Of a stretch of DNA of 64,000 bases, positions 16,426 through 25,004 are shown in pieces. Numbering within the stretch: position 1 is the stretch's first letter; every line of letters begins with the position of its first letter. The notes beneath the pieces were generated by a model. That model ran no database searches, was not told the DNA's origin, and saw only the letters and a list, made by a program, of their open reading frames with translations. The stretch comes from Lentzea atacamensis (GTDB lineage: Bacteria; Actinomycetota; Actinomycetes; Mycobacteriales; Pseudonocardiaceae), in the NCBI RefSeq assembly GCF_003269295.1, contig NZ_QLTT01000002.1:992001-1056000 (forward strand), in the 5' to 3' direction. Made by a program: the position numbers and the translations under genes.

Positions 16426-16460
16426 ACAGTCTTCCCTGATCAAGCCAAGTGTGACCAGGG

Positions 16461-17060
16461 CTACCAGAGCGTGGACACCGAGACGCCCACCTCGCCGAGC
16501 AGCCGGCGGGTCAGCGGCAGGCTGATGCCGATGACGGACGTGTGGTCGCCGTCGATGCCGTCGATGAACCAGCCGCCGAGCCCGTCGATCGTGAAGCCGC
16601 CCGCGACGTGAAGTGGCTCACCCGTCGCGAGGTACGCCTCCAGCTCCTCGTCCGACGGCGTGCCGAACCGCACGGTCGTCGACTCGGCGGCCGACGCGCG
16701 GCCGACGATCTCGCCCCGGGAGACCCTCAGCACGGTGTGCCCGGTGATCAGCACGCCGCTCTTGCCCGCGACCCGCCGCCACCGCTCCCGCGCGACCTCC
16801 GCCGTGCCGGGCTTGCCCACGAGCTCGCCCTCGAACAGCAGCATCGAGTCGCAGCCGATCACGACGCACTCGTCGTCGTGCTCGATCGCCTCCGCCTTCG
16901 CCGCAGACAGGGCGACGACGGTCTCCTCCGGCGTGGGGTTGGTGAGCGACGCGACCAGCGCGTCCTCGTCGACACCGGACACGCGGACGACGGGCTCGAC
17001 GCCCGCGGACCGCAGGACGCTAAGACGGGCGGGTGACTGGGAGGCCAGGATCAGACGCAC
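16461..17060 (-). CDS. maf: Maf nucleoside triphosphate pyrophosphatase
   Basis: 199 residues. House-cleaning hydrolase of non-canonical nucleotides (dTTP/UTP or m7GTP type), cytosolic. The N-terminal signature LASQSPARLSVLRSAG is the Maf (S/A)-x-S-P-R-R-x-x-LL-x-x-x-G phosphate loop in slightly altered form. The VIGCDSML stretch carries the catalytic Asp, followed by GKPGTAEVARE, THTVL-like GHTVLRV, and IDGIDGDHTSVIGISLPL near the end. It overlaps the end of the MFS gene by 41 bases and lies next to the carboxylase genes, as in mycobacteria. Confidence 0.92.
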   Translation of the reverse strand: MRLILASQSPARLSVLRSAGVEPVVRVSGVDEDALVASLTNPTPEETVVALSAAKAEAIEHDDECVVIGCDSMLLFEGELVGKPGTAEVARERWRRVAGKSGVLITGHTVLRVSRGEIVGRASAAESTTVRFGTPSDEELEAYLATGEPLHVAGGFTIDGLGGWFIDGIDGDHTSVIGISLPLTRRLLGEVGVSVSTLW

Positions 17061-18393
17061 GCCCGGAGTCTCGCATGCCCGTTTCGCGCCGCATCAGCAC
17101 CGCCGCGGTCACCCCGACGACCGTGGACACGACCAGCATCAGCAACGCGGCCCGCGTCGCCGTGGTGAAGTCGCCCGTCGCCGCCAGCACGATCTGCAGG
17201 ACGGCACCGGTGCCCGCGCTGCCGAGCACGCCGCCGAACTGCCGCGAGGTGTTGTAGATGCCTGCGCCCGCACCCATCAGCTGCGGGTCGAGCGTCTTCG
17301 TGGCGATGTTGGTGAGCGGCGAATAGACCATGCCCATGCCGCCGCCGACCACCACGAGAGCGGGCAGCAGCACCCACGGCGACCCGCCGAGCTGCAGCGT
17401 CATCACGCCGATGCCCAGCCCGAGCAGCGCGAAGCCGGTGATCGGCAGGAACTTCGCGCGCGGCCCGTTGGACCACCGGCCCGCGAAGAACGCCACGACG
17501 CCGGACATCAGCGAGGTCGGCGCGGTGAGCATGCCCGCCTCGAACGCCGTCAGCTTCGGCACCGTCTGCACGAACAGCACGAGCGGCACGAACAGCCCGG
17601 TGACCGAGAAGCCGATGATCACGTTGGCGATGTTGCCCAGCGAGAAGTTCCGGTTGCCGAAGATGCGCAACGGCAGCAACGGCTCGGGGTTGCGCCGCGC
17701 CGCCTGCCACAGCACGAACACGACCAGCAGCACCACTCCCGCGACGATGATCTCGGCGATCGTGATCGGTCCCGCGACCCTGCCCCACCCGTAGTGCTCG
17801 CCGTTCTGCACGCCGAACACGACCAGGCCGAGCCCGAGGCAGCACAGCACGACGCCGAGCACGTCGAACCGGTGCGACCGGCCAGGCCGCCAGTCCGGCA
17901 CCCGGCGCACCACCAGCGCCAGCGCGAGCACGCCGATCGGGATGTTGACGAAGAAGATCCACTCCCAGCCGAGCTGGGTGACGAGCACACCACCGAGCAG
18001 GGGCCCTGACACGGTCGCGAAGCCCGCGACCGATCCCCACACGCCCAGCGCCGCCCCACGCCGGTGCGGCGGGAACAGGTGGGTGATGAACGCCATCGTC
18101 TGCGGTGTCATGGCCGCGGCACCCAGGCCCTGCACGGCGCGCGCGGCGATGAGCACCTCGGCGCTGCCGGCGAGTCCGCAGGCCAGCGAGGCCAGCACGA
18201 AGATCGTGAGGCCGGTGAGGTAGACGCGCTTCGGCCCGAACCGGTCGCCGAGCCTTCCGGTCAGCAGCAACGGCACGGCGAACGTCAGCAGGTACGCGCT
18301 GTTGACCCAGATGATGTCGTTGAGCGACGCCCGCAGGCCTTCGATCATCGCCGGCATCGCCACGTTCACGATGGTCGTGTCCAGCAGGATCAT
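17020..18393 (-). CDS. MFS drug exporter, DHA2 (EmrB/QacA) type
   Basis: 457 residues from the first canonical start, with 13-14 hydrophobic segments. Motif D1 LDTTIVNVAMP sits in helix 1 and motif A GRLGDRFGPKRVY in loop 2-3. Proton-driven efflux of hydrophobic compounds is expected; substrate unknown. The reading frame continues upstream of ATG 18393 as TAWRAIAALCVGFF, clearly the missing half of helix 1, back to a stop, but contains no ATG, GTG or TTG. An ATC codon at 18462 with GGACGGGG nine bases upstream would give SSTTRSDRTAW... as the natural N terminus. The real start is therefore probably ATC 18462. It overlaps maf at its end. Confidence 0.88.
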   Translation of the reverse strand: MILLDTTIVNVAMPAMIEGLRASLNDIIWVNSAYLLTFAVPLLLTGRLGDRFGPKRVYLTGLTIFVLASLACGLAGSAEVLIAARAVQGLGAAAMTPQTMAFITHLFPPHRRGAALGVWGSVAGFATVSGPLLGGVLVTQLGWEWIFFVNIPIGVLALALVVRRVPDWRPGRSHRFDVLGVVLCCLGLGLVVFGVQNGEHYGWGRVAGPITIAEIIVAGVVLLVVFVLWQAARRNPEPLLPLRIFGNRNFSLGNIANVIIGFSVTGLFVPLVLFVQTVPKLTAFEAGMLTAPTSLMSGVVAFFAGRWSNGPRAKFLPITGFALLGLGIGVMTLQLGGSPWVLLPALVVVGGGMGMVYSPLTNIATKTLDPQLMGAGAGIYNTSRQFGGVLGSAGTGAVLQIVLAATGDFTTATRAALLMLVVSTVVGVTAAVLMRRETGMRDSGRASDPGLPVTRPS

Positions 18394-18497
18394 GAAGAAA
18401 CCGACGCAGAGGGCTGCGATCGCCCGCCACGCCGTGCGGTCGGATCGAGTAGTACTACTGATGCGCGATCACCCCGTCCGTAGGCACCCTCGACCGA

Positions 18498-18887
18498 GTG
18501 AAGCGCTGGGTGCTTGTCCTCACCGAACGCGGTTCCGATCGCGAAGGCAAGCGCAGACGGATCGCCGCAGTCCTCGCCGTGCTCGGCGGGCTCGTCGGGT
18601 CGTGGGCCGTGGGAAGCGTGCTCGCGAGCGACCCCATCGGCTACGGCGTGCCGATCTGGCCGTTCGCCGACACCGTCGACCGCGCGGAGAACGCGCTGCT
18701 CGGCAGGGTCGTCACCGCCGTCCGCGCCAACACGCCGCTGAACGACGCCAACGTGCAGGTGCTGCGCAAGACCGACGCGTACGGCAGCGAGTTCTGGACG
18801 TTGAAGCTCAAGGTCGACGGCGAGACCCGCTGTCGCGAGGTCGCCGTCGGCCTGAACGTCACGAGCCGCCGGGTCGACTGCTTCTAG
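18498..18887 (+). CDS. Small membrane protein of unknown function
   Basis: 129 residues. A basic N terminus (TERGSDREGKRRR) leads into one membrane segment (IAAVLAVLGGLVGSWAVGSVLA), then a ~85-residue outer domain with NDANVQVLRKTDAYGSEFWTLKLKVDGETRC and a second Cys as the penultimate residue (VDCF), probably disulfide-linked. No family recognised. GTG 18498 is the start; no ribosome binding site is seen. It lies only 36 bases from the presumed MFS start on the other strand, so promoters must overlap. Its TAG overlaps the TAG of accE on the opposite strand. Confidence 0.65.
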   Translation: MKRWVLVLTERGSDREGKRRRIAAVLAVLGGLVGSWAVGSVLASDPIGYGVPIWPFADTVDRAENALLGRVVTAVRANTPLNDANVQVLRKTDAYGSEFWTLKLKVDGETRCREVAVGLNVTSRRVDCF

Positions 18888-19113
18888 CCCGGGAAACCGG
18901 ACGCCCGCCAGGCGCCCGGCCCGTGCTGCAGCGGCCTGCGCACCCGGCGGGCCGGGTTGGCCCACTCCGAGCGTCGCTTCGGCTTGTCCTCGGCGGGGGA
19001 GGCCGCTGCCAGCCCGGCGATGACAGCGGTCAGTGCCGCCAGCTGGCAGTCGTCCGGTTCGCCCTTGACGACCCTGAGCAGTGGCCTTTCCTGGGCCTTC
19101 TCGTCCGGCGCGG

Positions 19114-19117
<4 letters not shown>
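18884..19117 (-). CDS. accE: Acyl-CoA carboxylase epsilon subunit
   Basis: 77 residues. Short accessory subunit of actinobacterial acyl-CoA carboxylases that stabilises the alpha-beta complex. The typical pattern is present: [29 protein letters not shown], a charged/Pro spacer, then [11 protein letters not shown] and a Trp near the end (GAWRASGF). The GTG start at 19117 overlaps the TGA of pccB (GTGA), so the two are translationally coupled. Same arrangement as accD5-accE5 in mycobacteria (from memory). Confidence 0.93.
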
Positions 19118-20751
<1,634 letters not shown>

Positions 20752-20868
20752 GGGCTCGCAGCCTAACGAGAGCATTGCTGAACTGCCCCGTGCAGTTGTC
20801 CAGGTCACGGCAACCTGTTGGTCATCACTGATCGCACGTACCCTCTCCCGTTCCAATAGCCTGGCCTG

Positions 20869-21687
20869 ATGGACACCGCACTCGACGCCGAGGCGCTCCG
20901 CGCACGGCTGGTCGCACCCAATGGTCCGTACGCCGCGCTCGACGTCGTGGCGTCCACGGCGTCCACCAACGCCGACCTGGCCAAGGCCGCCACCGAAGGC
21001 GCCGCCGACCGCACCGTCCTGATCGCTCTGGAGCAGAGCGCCGGGCAGGGCCGCCGTGGCCGCACCTGGTCGTCGCCGCCCGGCGGGCTCTACGTCAGCG
21101 TGCTGTTCCGCCCGAGCGGCGTGCCGCCGAAGCAGTTGCCGTGGCTCAACCTGATCGCCGGTCTGGCGCTCGTCCGGGTCGCCCGATCGGTTGGTGTTGA
21201 AGCGTCCCTGAAGTGGCCGAACGACCTGCTGCTCGGTCCGAAGGCGGAGAAGGGCGCCGGAATCCTGTCCGAGATCACCGCCGGCGTCGCGCAGGCCGTG
21301 GTCGTCGGCATCGGCCTGAACGTCGCCAAGCTGCCGGACGGCGTGCAGCCCGCGCCGGGCGGTCTGGCGCCGACGTCGCTGGAGGACGTGGGTGCCGCGG
21401 AGCTGGATCGAGGCGAGCTGGCGTTCCGGCTGCTGACCGAGCTCGCTGTGCTGGAAGGCGTGTGGCGCAAGAACGGCGGCGACGCGGTGGAGTCGGGTCT
21501 GCTGGAGGAGTACCAGGAGCACTCGGCGACCGTCGGCGAGCGCGTGCGCGTGGAGTTGTCCGGTGGCGTGCAGGTGCTCGGCACGGCGCAACGCATCGAG
21601 CCGGACGGCACCCTGGTCGTGCGCGGCAGCGACGGCGTCGATCACGGCGTGTCCGCTGGTGACGTGGTGCATTTGCGTCCTGCGTAG
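20869..21687 (+). CDS. birA: Biotin-[acyl-CoA carboxylase] ligase
   Basis: 272 residues, monofunctional: catalytic and C-terminal domains but no N-terminal DNA-binding domain, so it is not a repressor. Motifs: the substrate-entry [10 protein letters not shown], the biotinyl-AMP loop [17 protein letters not shown], and VVGIGLNV. It activates biotin with ATP and attaches it to AccA3 Lys553. Its location beside accD5-accE and near accA3 fits. ATG 20869 has no clear ribosome binding site (AATAGCCTGGCCTG upstream), so leaderless or weakly led translation is possible. The 117-base spacer to accD5 shows no obvious operator. Confidence 0.95.
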   Translation: MDTALDAEALRARLVAPNGPYAALDVVASTASTNADLAKAATEGAADRTVLIALEQSAGQGRRGRTWSSPPGGLYVSVLFRPSGVPPKQLPWLNLIAGLALVRVARSVGVEASLKWPNDLLLGPKAEKGAGILSEITAGVAQAVVVGIGLNVAKLPDGVQPAPGGLAPTSLEDVGAAELDRGELAFRLLTELAVLEGVWRKNGGDAVESGLLEEYQEHSATVGERVRVELSGGVQVLGTAQRIEPDGTLVVRGSDGVDHGVSAGDVVHLRPA

Positions 21688-21700
21688 TTAGGGTTGGCCC

Positions 21701-22228
21701 ATGGCCTATCCCGACGACCTGCTCAGCTCAGGCGAGCACGTCGTGATCCACAAGCACCCCCACTGGAAGATGCTGATCTTCCCGGTGTTCTGGCTGCTGG
21801 TGGTGGTCGCGCTCGGCACCTATCTCGCCGGGCTCGTCGGGGACCAGTCGTGGGCCACCGCGGCGTGGATCGTGCTGGCCGTCGTGGGTTCGGTGCTGAT
21901 CATCTGGCTCACGCTCGTGCCGCTGGCCCGTTGGCGCACGACCCACTTCGCCATCACCTCGGACCGCGTGATGTACCGCGAGGGCGTGTTCAAGCGCACC
22001 GGCCTCGACATCCCGCTGTCCCGCGTGAACACCGTCCGCTTCGAGCGCAGTCTGATGGACCGCGTGCTCGGCTGCGGCACCCTGATCATCGACTCGGCCT
22101 CGGACGAGCCGATTCCTCCGTTCGACGACATCCCGTCCGTGGAAAAGGTGCATTCGTTGCTGTACCGCGAGATCAACGACAACCCCGGCGACGACTTCCA
22201 CCCGAGGACGTCCGATGGGCGCGCGTGA
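21701..22228 (+). CDS. PH-domain (bPH2) membrane protein
   Basis: 175 residues. Two membrane helices (MLIFPVFWLLVVVALGTY and AAWIVLAVVGSVLIIWLTL) followed by a bacterial PH-like domain: TTHFAITSDRVMYREGVF, then GLDIPLSRVNTVRFERSLMDRVLGCGTLIIDSAS, the standard bPH2 pattern. Function of this family is unsettled. It is 13 bases after birA, and a PH-domain gene next to birA is also found in mycobacteria (from memory). Its end overlaps the start of the lyase gene by 14 bases, giving a birA-PH-lyase-GNAT operon. Confidence 0.87.
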   Translation: MAYPDDLLSSGEHVVIHKHPHWKMLIFPVFWLLVVVALGTYLAGLVGDQSWATAAWIVLAVVGSVLIIWLTLVPLARWRTTHFAITSDRVMYREGVFKRTGLDIPLSRVNTVRFERSLMDRVLGCGTLIIDSASDEPIPPFDDIPSVEKVHSLLYREINDNPGDDFHPRTSDGRA

Positions 22229-23144
22229 GGCCGGCCTGCCCGACGTGGTCCCGTCCGGTTCGCTCCCCTCGCGGGTGACGATCTGGGAGGTCGGCGCACG
22301 GGACGGGTTGCAGAACGAGTCCACCGTCGTGCCGGTGTCGGTGAAGCTGGAGTTCCTGTCCCGCCTGGCCGACGCGGGTCTGTCCGTTTTGGAGGCGACG
22401 TCCTTCGTGCACCCCAAGTGGGTGCCGCAGCTGGCCGACGCCGCCGAGCTGCTGTCCGGTTTGGACGCGCGCCCCGGCGTGAGCTACCCGGTGCTGGTGC
22501 CGAACGAGCGCGGCCTCGACCGTGCGCTGGAGGCCGGGGTCAAGCACATCGCGATCTTCGCCTCGGCGACCGAGACGTTCGCCTCCCGCAACCTCAACCG
22601 CACGCTGGACTCCCAGTTCGAGATGTTCGAGCCGACGGTCGAGCGGGCGCTGTCGGCCGGCATGGACGTGCGGGGCTACGTCTCGATGTGCTTCGGCGAC
22701 CCGTGGGAAGGCCCTGTCGCGCGGTCCCAGGTCGTGGCCGTCGGCGAGCGGTTGCTGGAGATGGGCTGCTCACAGCTGTCGCTGGGCGACACCATCGGCG
22801 TGGCGACGCCGGGCCAGGTCGAGTCGCTGCTGGAGGGCTTCCGCGACGTGACCCGGCTGGCCGTCCACTTCCACGACACCTACGGGCAGGCGCTGTCGAA
22901 CACGCTGGCCGCTCTGCGTTGTGGCGTGACGACGGTGGACTCCTCGGCGGGCGGTCTCGGCGGTTGCCCGTACGCGGAGTCGGCGACGGGCAACCTCGCG
23001 ACCGAGGACCTGGTGTGGATGCTCGACGGTCTGGGCATCGAAACCGGCGTCGACCTGGACAAGCTGGTCGAGTGCTCGGTGTGGATGGCCGCACAGCTCG
23101 GCCGGCCGAGCCCGTCGCGCGTCGTGAGGGCGCTGGCGAAGTGA
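22215..23144 (+). CDS. Hydroxymethylglutaryl-CoA lyase
   Basis: 309 residues, DRE-TIM metallolyase (HMGL-like). Splits HMG-CoA to acetoacetate and acetyl-CoA in leucine catabolism. N-terminal WEVGARDGLQNES carries the catalytic Arg-Asp and metal-binding Asp, VHFHDTYGQALSN the metal-binding histidines, and GGLGGCPYAESATGNLATED the HMG-CoA lyase signature with the active-site Cys. ATG 22215 is preceded by CGAGGAC and lies inside the end of the PH-protein gene. The last bases GTGA start the next gene. A related carboxylase/MaoC context supports acyl-CoA metabolism. Confidence 0.93.
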   Translation: MGAREAGLPDVVPSGSLPSRVTIWEVGARDGLQNESTVVPVSVKLEFLSRLADAGLSVLEATSFVHPKWVPQLADAAELLSGLDARPGVSYPVLVPNERGLDRALEAGVKHIAIFASATETFASRNLNRTLDSQFEMFEPTVERALSAGMDVRGYVSMCFGDPWEGPVARSQVVAVGERLLEMGCSQLSLGDTIGVATPGQVESLLEGFRDVTRLAVHFHDTYGQALSNTLAALRCGVTTVDSSAGGLGGCPYAESATGNLATEDLVWMLDGLGIETGVDLDKLVECSVWMAAQLGRPSPSRVVRALAK

Positions 23145-23686
23145 AGGTCGTCGAGCTGACGCAGGAGACCTGGCCGCTCGCCGAGGCCTTGTTCAGCACG
23201 AGCAAGACGGTCGAGTGGTGCTTCTGCACGTGGTTCATGCAGACCAACGCCGAGATGAAGGCGAACGACAACCGCGAGGTGTTGCGGGCGCGGCTCGGTT
23301 CGCCGATCGGGTTGCTGGCGGTGGACGGTGCGGAGGCCGTCGGCTGGGTCGCCGTCGCGCCGCGGGCGTCGTACTCGCGGCTGGCGCGGTCGAAGATCAC
23401 CGCGCCGATCTCCGACGACATCTCCGGAGTGTGGTCGGTGACGTGCTTCTACGTGCGCCGGTCGGCGCGCGGCAAGGGCGTGACCTCGTTGCTGCTGGAC
23501 TCGGCCGTTCAGCACGCCGCCGACGCCGGTGCCAAGTCCGTCGAGGGCTATCCGATCGACACCGAGGGACGGTCGCTGCAGGCGGGCGAGCTGTACCACG
23601 GCCGGTTGGCGATGTTCCTCGACGCGGGCTTCCAGCTGGTCGAACGCCGGGGAACGCGGCGGGCGCTGGTCAGCCGCGCGCTGTGA
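23141..23686 (+). CDS. GNAT-family N-acetyltransferase
   Basis: 181 residues. Acetyl-CoA loop VTCFYVRRSARGKGVTSLLLDSAV (R-x-x-G-x-G equivalent ARGKGV) and the late AGFQLVERRGTRRALVSR, with N-terminal KTVEWCFCTWFMQTNAE, a Cys/Trp-rich segment seen in a subgroup of actinobacterial GNAT proteins. Substrate unknown. GTG 23141 overlaps the lyase stop (GTGA), so it is the last gene of the operon. Its end overlaps the end of the convergent MaoC gene by 17 bases. Confidence 0.85.
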   Translation: MKVVELTQETWPLAEALFSTSKTVEWCFCTWFMQTNAEMKANDNREVLRARLGSPIGLLAVDGAEAVGWVAVAPRASYSRLARSKITAPISDDISGVWSVTCFYVRRSARGKGVTSLLLDSAVQHAADAGAKSVEGYPIDTEGRSLQAGELYHGRLAMFLDAGFQLVERRGTRRALVSRAL

Positions 23687-24107
23687 ACATCCCCGTGGCG
23701 ACGAACCGGTAGACCAGCTCGTCCCCGCGGTGAGCCGTGCCCGCGAACTCCACCAGTCCGAGGTTCGGCCTGCTCTTCGACAGCCTGGCACTCAGCACCT
23801 CGGCGGCGAACGTCAGCTTGTCGCCCGCGTGGACCGGGGCGAGCCAGGACAGTTCGCGACCGCCGGGCGAGCCCTGCGACGTGGAGTCGGACAGGACCAC
23901 GTCGACCCAGCGGCGCATCCACAGCGACGCCGTGTACCAGCCGGATGCGGACAAACCGCCGAAAATCGAGTTCCGTCCCGCTTCCTCGTCGAGGTGGAAC
24001 GGCTGCGGGTCGAACTTCCTCGCGAAGTCCACCATGTCGTCCCGGTCGACGATTACCTCGCCGAGCGGGATGATTCGGCCTGCGGGCAGATCCTCGAACG
24101 CGATCAC
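23670..24107 (-). CDS. MaoC-like acyl-CoA hydratase
   Basis: 145 residues, hot-dog fold. N-terminal AFEDLPAGRIIPLGEVIV; the catalytic region DFARKFDPQPFHLDEEAG keeps the Asp-x4-His pair of (R)-specific enoyl-CoA hydratases, followed by FGGLSASGWYTASLW and a basic late strand KSRPNLGLVEF. Reversible hydration of enoyl-CoA is expected; the chain length is unknown. ATG 24107 is the only sensible start. It is divergent from the ESX toxin cassette across 99 bases, where I see only a short CGTACG palindrome. Confidence 0.85.
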   Translation of the reverse strand: MIAFEDLPAGRIIPLGEVIVDRDDMVDFARKFDPQPFHLDEEAGRNSIFGGLSASGWYTASLWMRRWVDVVLSDSTSQGSPGGRELSWLAPVHAGDKLTFAAEVLSARLSKSRPNLGLVEFAGTAHRGDELVYRFVATGMFTARG

Positions 24108-24206
24108 GTCGTTGATCGTACGTAACTGAATTCGCTGGGAACCGATCTAAGGGCGACGGCGTCCAAGAGCCCGAGCCCAGGGCTATGCGTGTGTGAGGGG
24201 GACTCG

Positions 24207-24692
24207 GTGGACGACCACCGTGCGCAGGTCGAGGAGCTGCTCGCCGACTACCGGCGCAGCCGCGAGCAGCTGGCGTCGGTCCAGCGGGAGCTCGCTGCCG
24301 TCTCCGGTCAGGCGTCCAGTCCGGATGGGACCGTCACCGCGCTCGTGGGCGCCGGGGGACAGCTCAAAGCGCTGGAGCTGTCCGAGCTGGCGTACCGGCG
24401 GCACCGCCCGGAGCAGCTGGCCGAGCTGATCGTGCGGACGGTCGCCGCGGCCGCTGCTTCCGCTGCCGAGGACACCTGCAAGACGCTGAGCACGGTGCTG
24501 CCGGCCTCGACGGACCCCGCCGCGCTGGTCGCCGGCACCGCCGACCTGCGGCCCGCCGAGTACGCGCCGGACGACACCGAGACCGTGGATCTGGGGCGGC
24601 AGCCCGCACGCCGTCGCGTCGACGACGACGAGGACAACGAGCAACGGGAGAGCTGGCTCGACTCCGAGCTCATCGACAGGAGGGTCCGATGA
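24207..24692 (+). CDS. YbaB/EbfC-like protein heading the ESX toxin cassette
   Basis: 161 residues. A coiled-coil start (QVEELLADYRRSREQLASVQRELAAVS) followed by the YbaB/EbfC-type strand-helix SPDGTVTALVGAGGQLKALEL and AELIVRTVAAA; then a poorly conserved acidic tail ending DSELIDRRVR. YbaB proteins bind DNA, but many actinobacterial copies sit in front of WXG100 and toxin genes with unknown role, as here. GTG 24207 has AGGGGGA six bases upstream and is preferred to ATG 24189. It overlaps the WXG100 gene by ATGA. Confidence 0.8.
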   Translation: MDDHRAQVEELLADYRRSREQLASVQRELAAVSGQASSPDGTVTALVGAGGQLKALELSELAYRRHRPEQLAELIVRTVAAAAASAAEDTCKTLSTVLPASTDPAALVAGTADLRPAEYAPDDTETVDLGRQPARRRVDDDEDNEQRESWLDSELIDRRVR

Positions 24693-25003
24693 CCGGGTAC
24701 AAGGCCGACCTCGAACGGCTGGACGCCGGTGCGCGGGAGCTGCGCGGGTTCGCCGGTCAGGCCAAGGAGATCGCGGGGAGCCTGGACAGGGCGCTGGCGG
24801 CGTTCGGGGCCTGCTGGGGCGACGACGCGGTGGGCCGCAGCTTCGCCAACTCGCACGAGAAGCCTTCCGGTGACACGGCAGGAGCGTTGTCGGGACTCGC
24901 GACGACGCTGGGGGACGTGGGCGACAAGCTCGCCGCGACGGCCGAGGCCTACCGGCACGTCGAGGCCAGCAACACGACCGCGATGAGAAGGTTGGACGGC
25001 TGA
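24689..25003 (+). CDS. WXG100-family ESX protein
   Basis: 104 residues, two helices around a WG turn: ACWGDDAVGRSF with Trp43-Gly44, the WGDD form common in Actinobacteria. No signal peptide. Expected to be exported by, or act as partner in, a type VII system, dimerising with another helical hairpin, probably the N terminus of the toxin that follows 1 base later. ATG 24689 overlaps the upstream stop and has AGGAGGG seven bases before it. Confidence 0.88.
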   Translation: MTGYKADLERLDAGARELRGFAGQAKEIAGSLDRALAAFGACWGDDAVGRSFANSHEKPSGDTAGALSGLATTLGDVGDKLAATAEAYRHVEASNTTAMRRLDG

Positions 25004-25004
25004 C

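Noticed and set aside
16281..16460. Short frame on the plus strand between the symporter and maf
   Set aside because: Runs into maf on the other strand, lacks a ribosome binding site and any motif; the hairpin at 16406-16425 explains the region better.
20752..21672. N-terminal extension of the carboxylase beta subunit into birA
   Set aside because: No family homologue starts there; residues from ATG 20751 onward already give the full-length protein, and the extension is antisense to birA.
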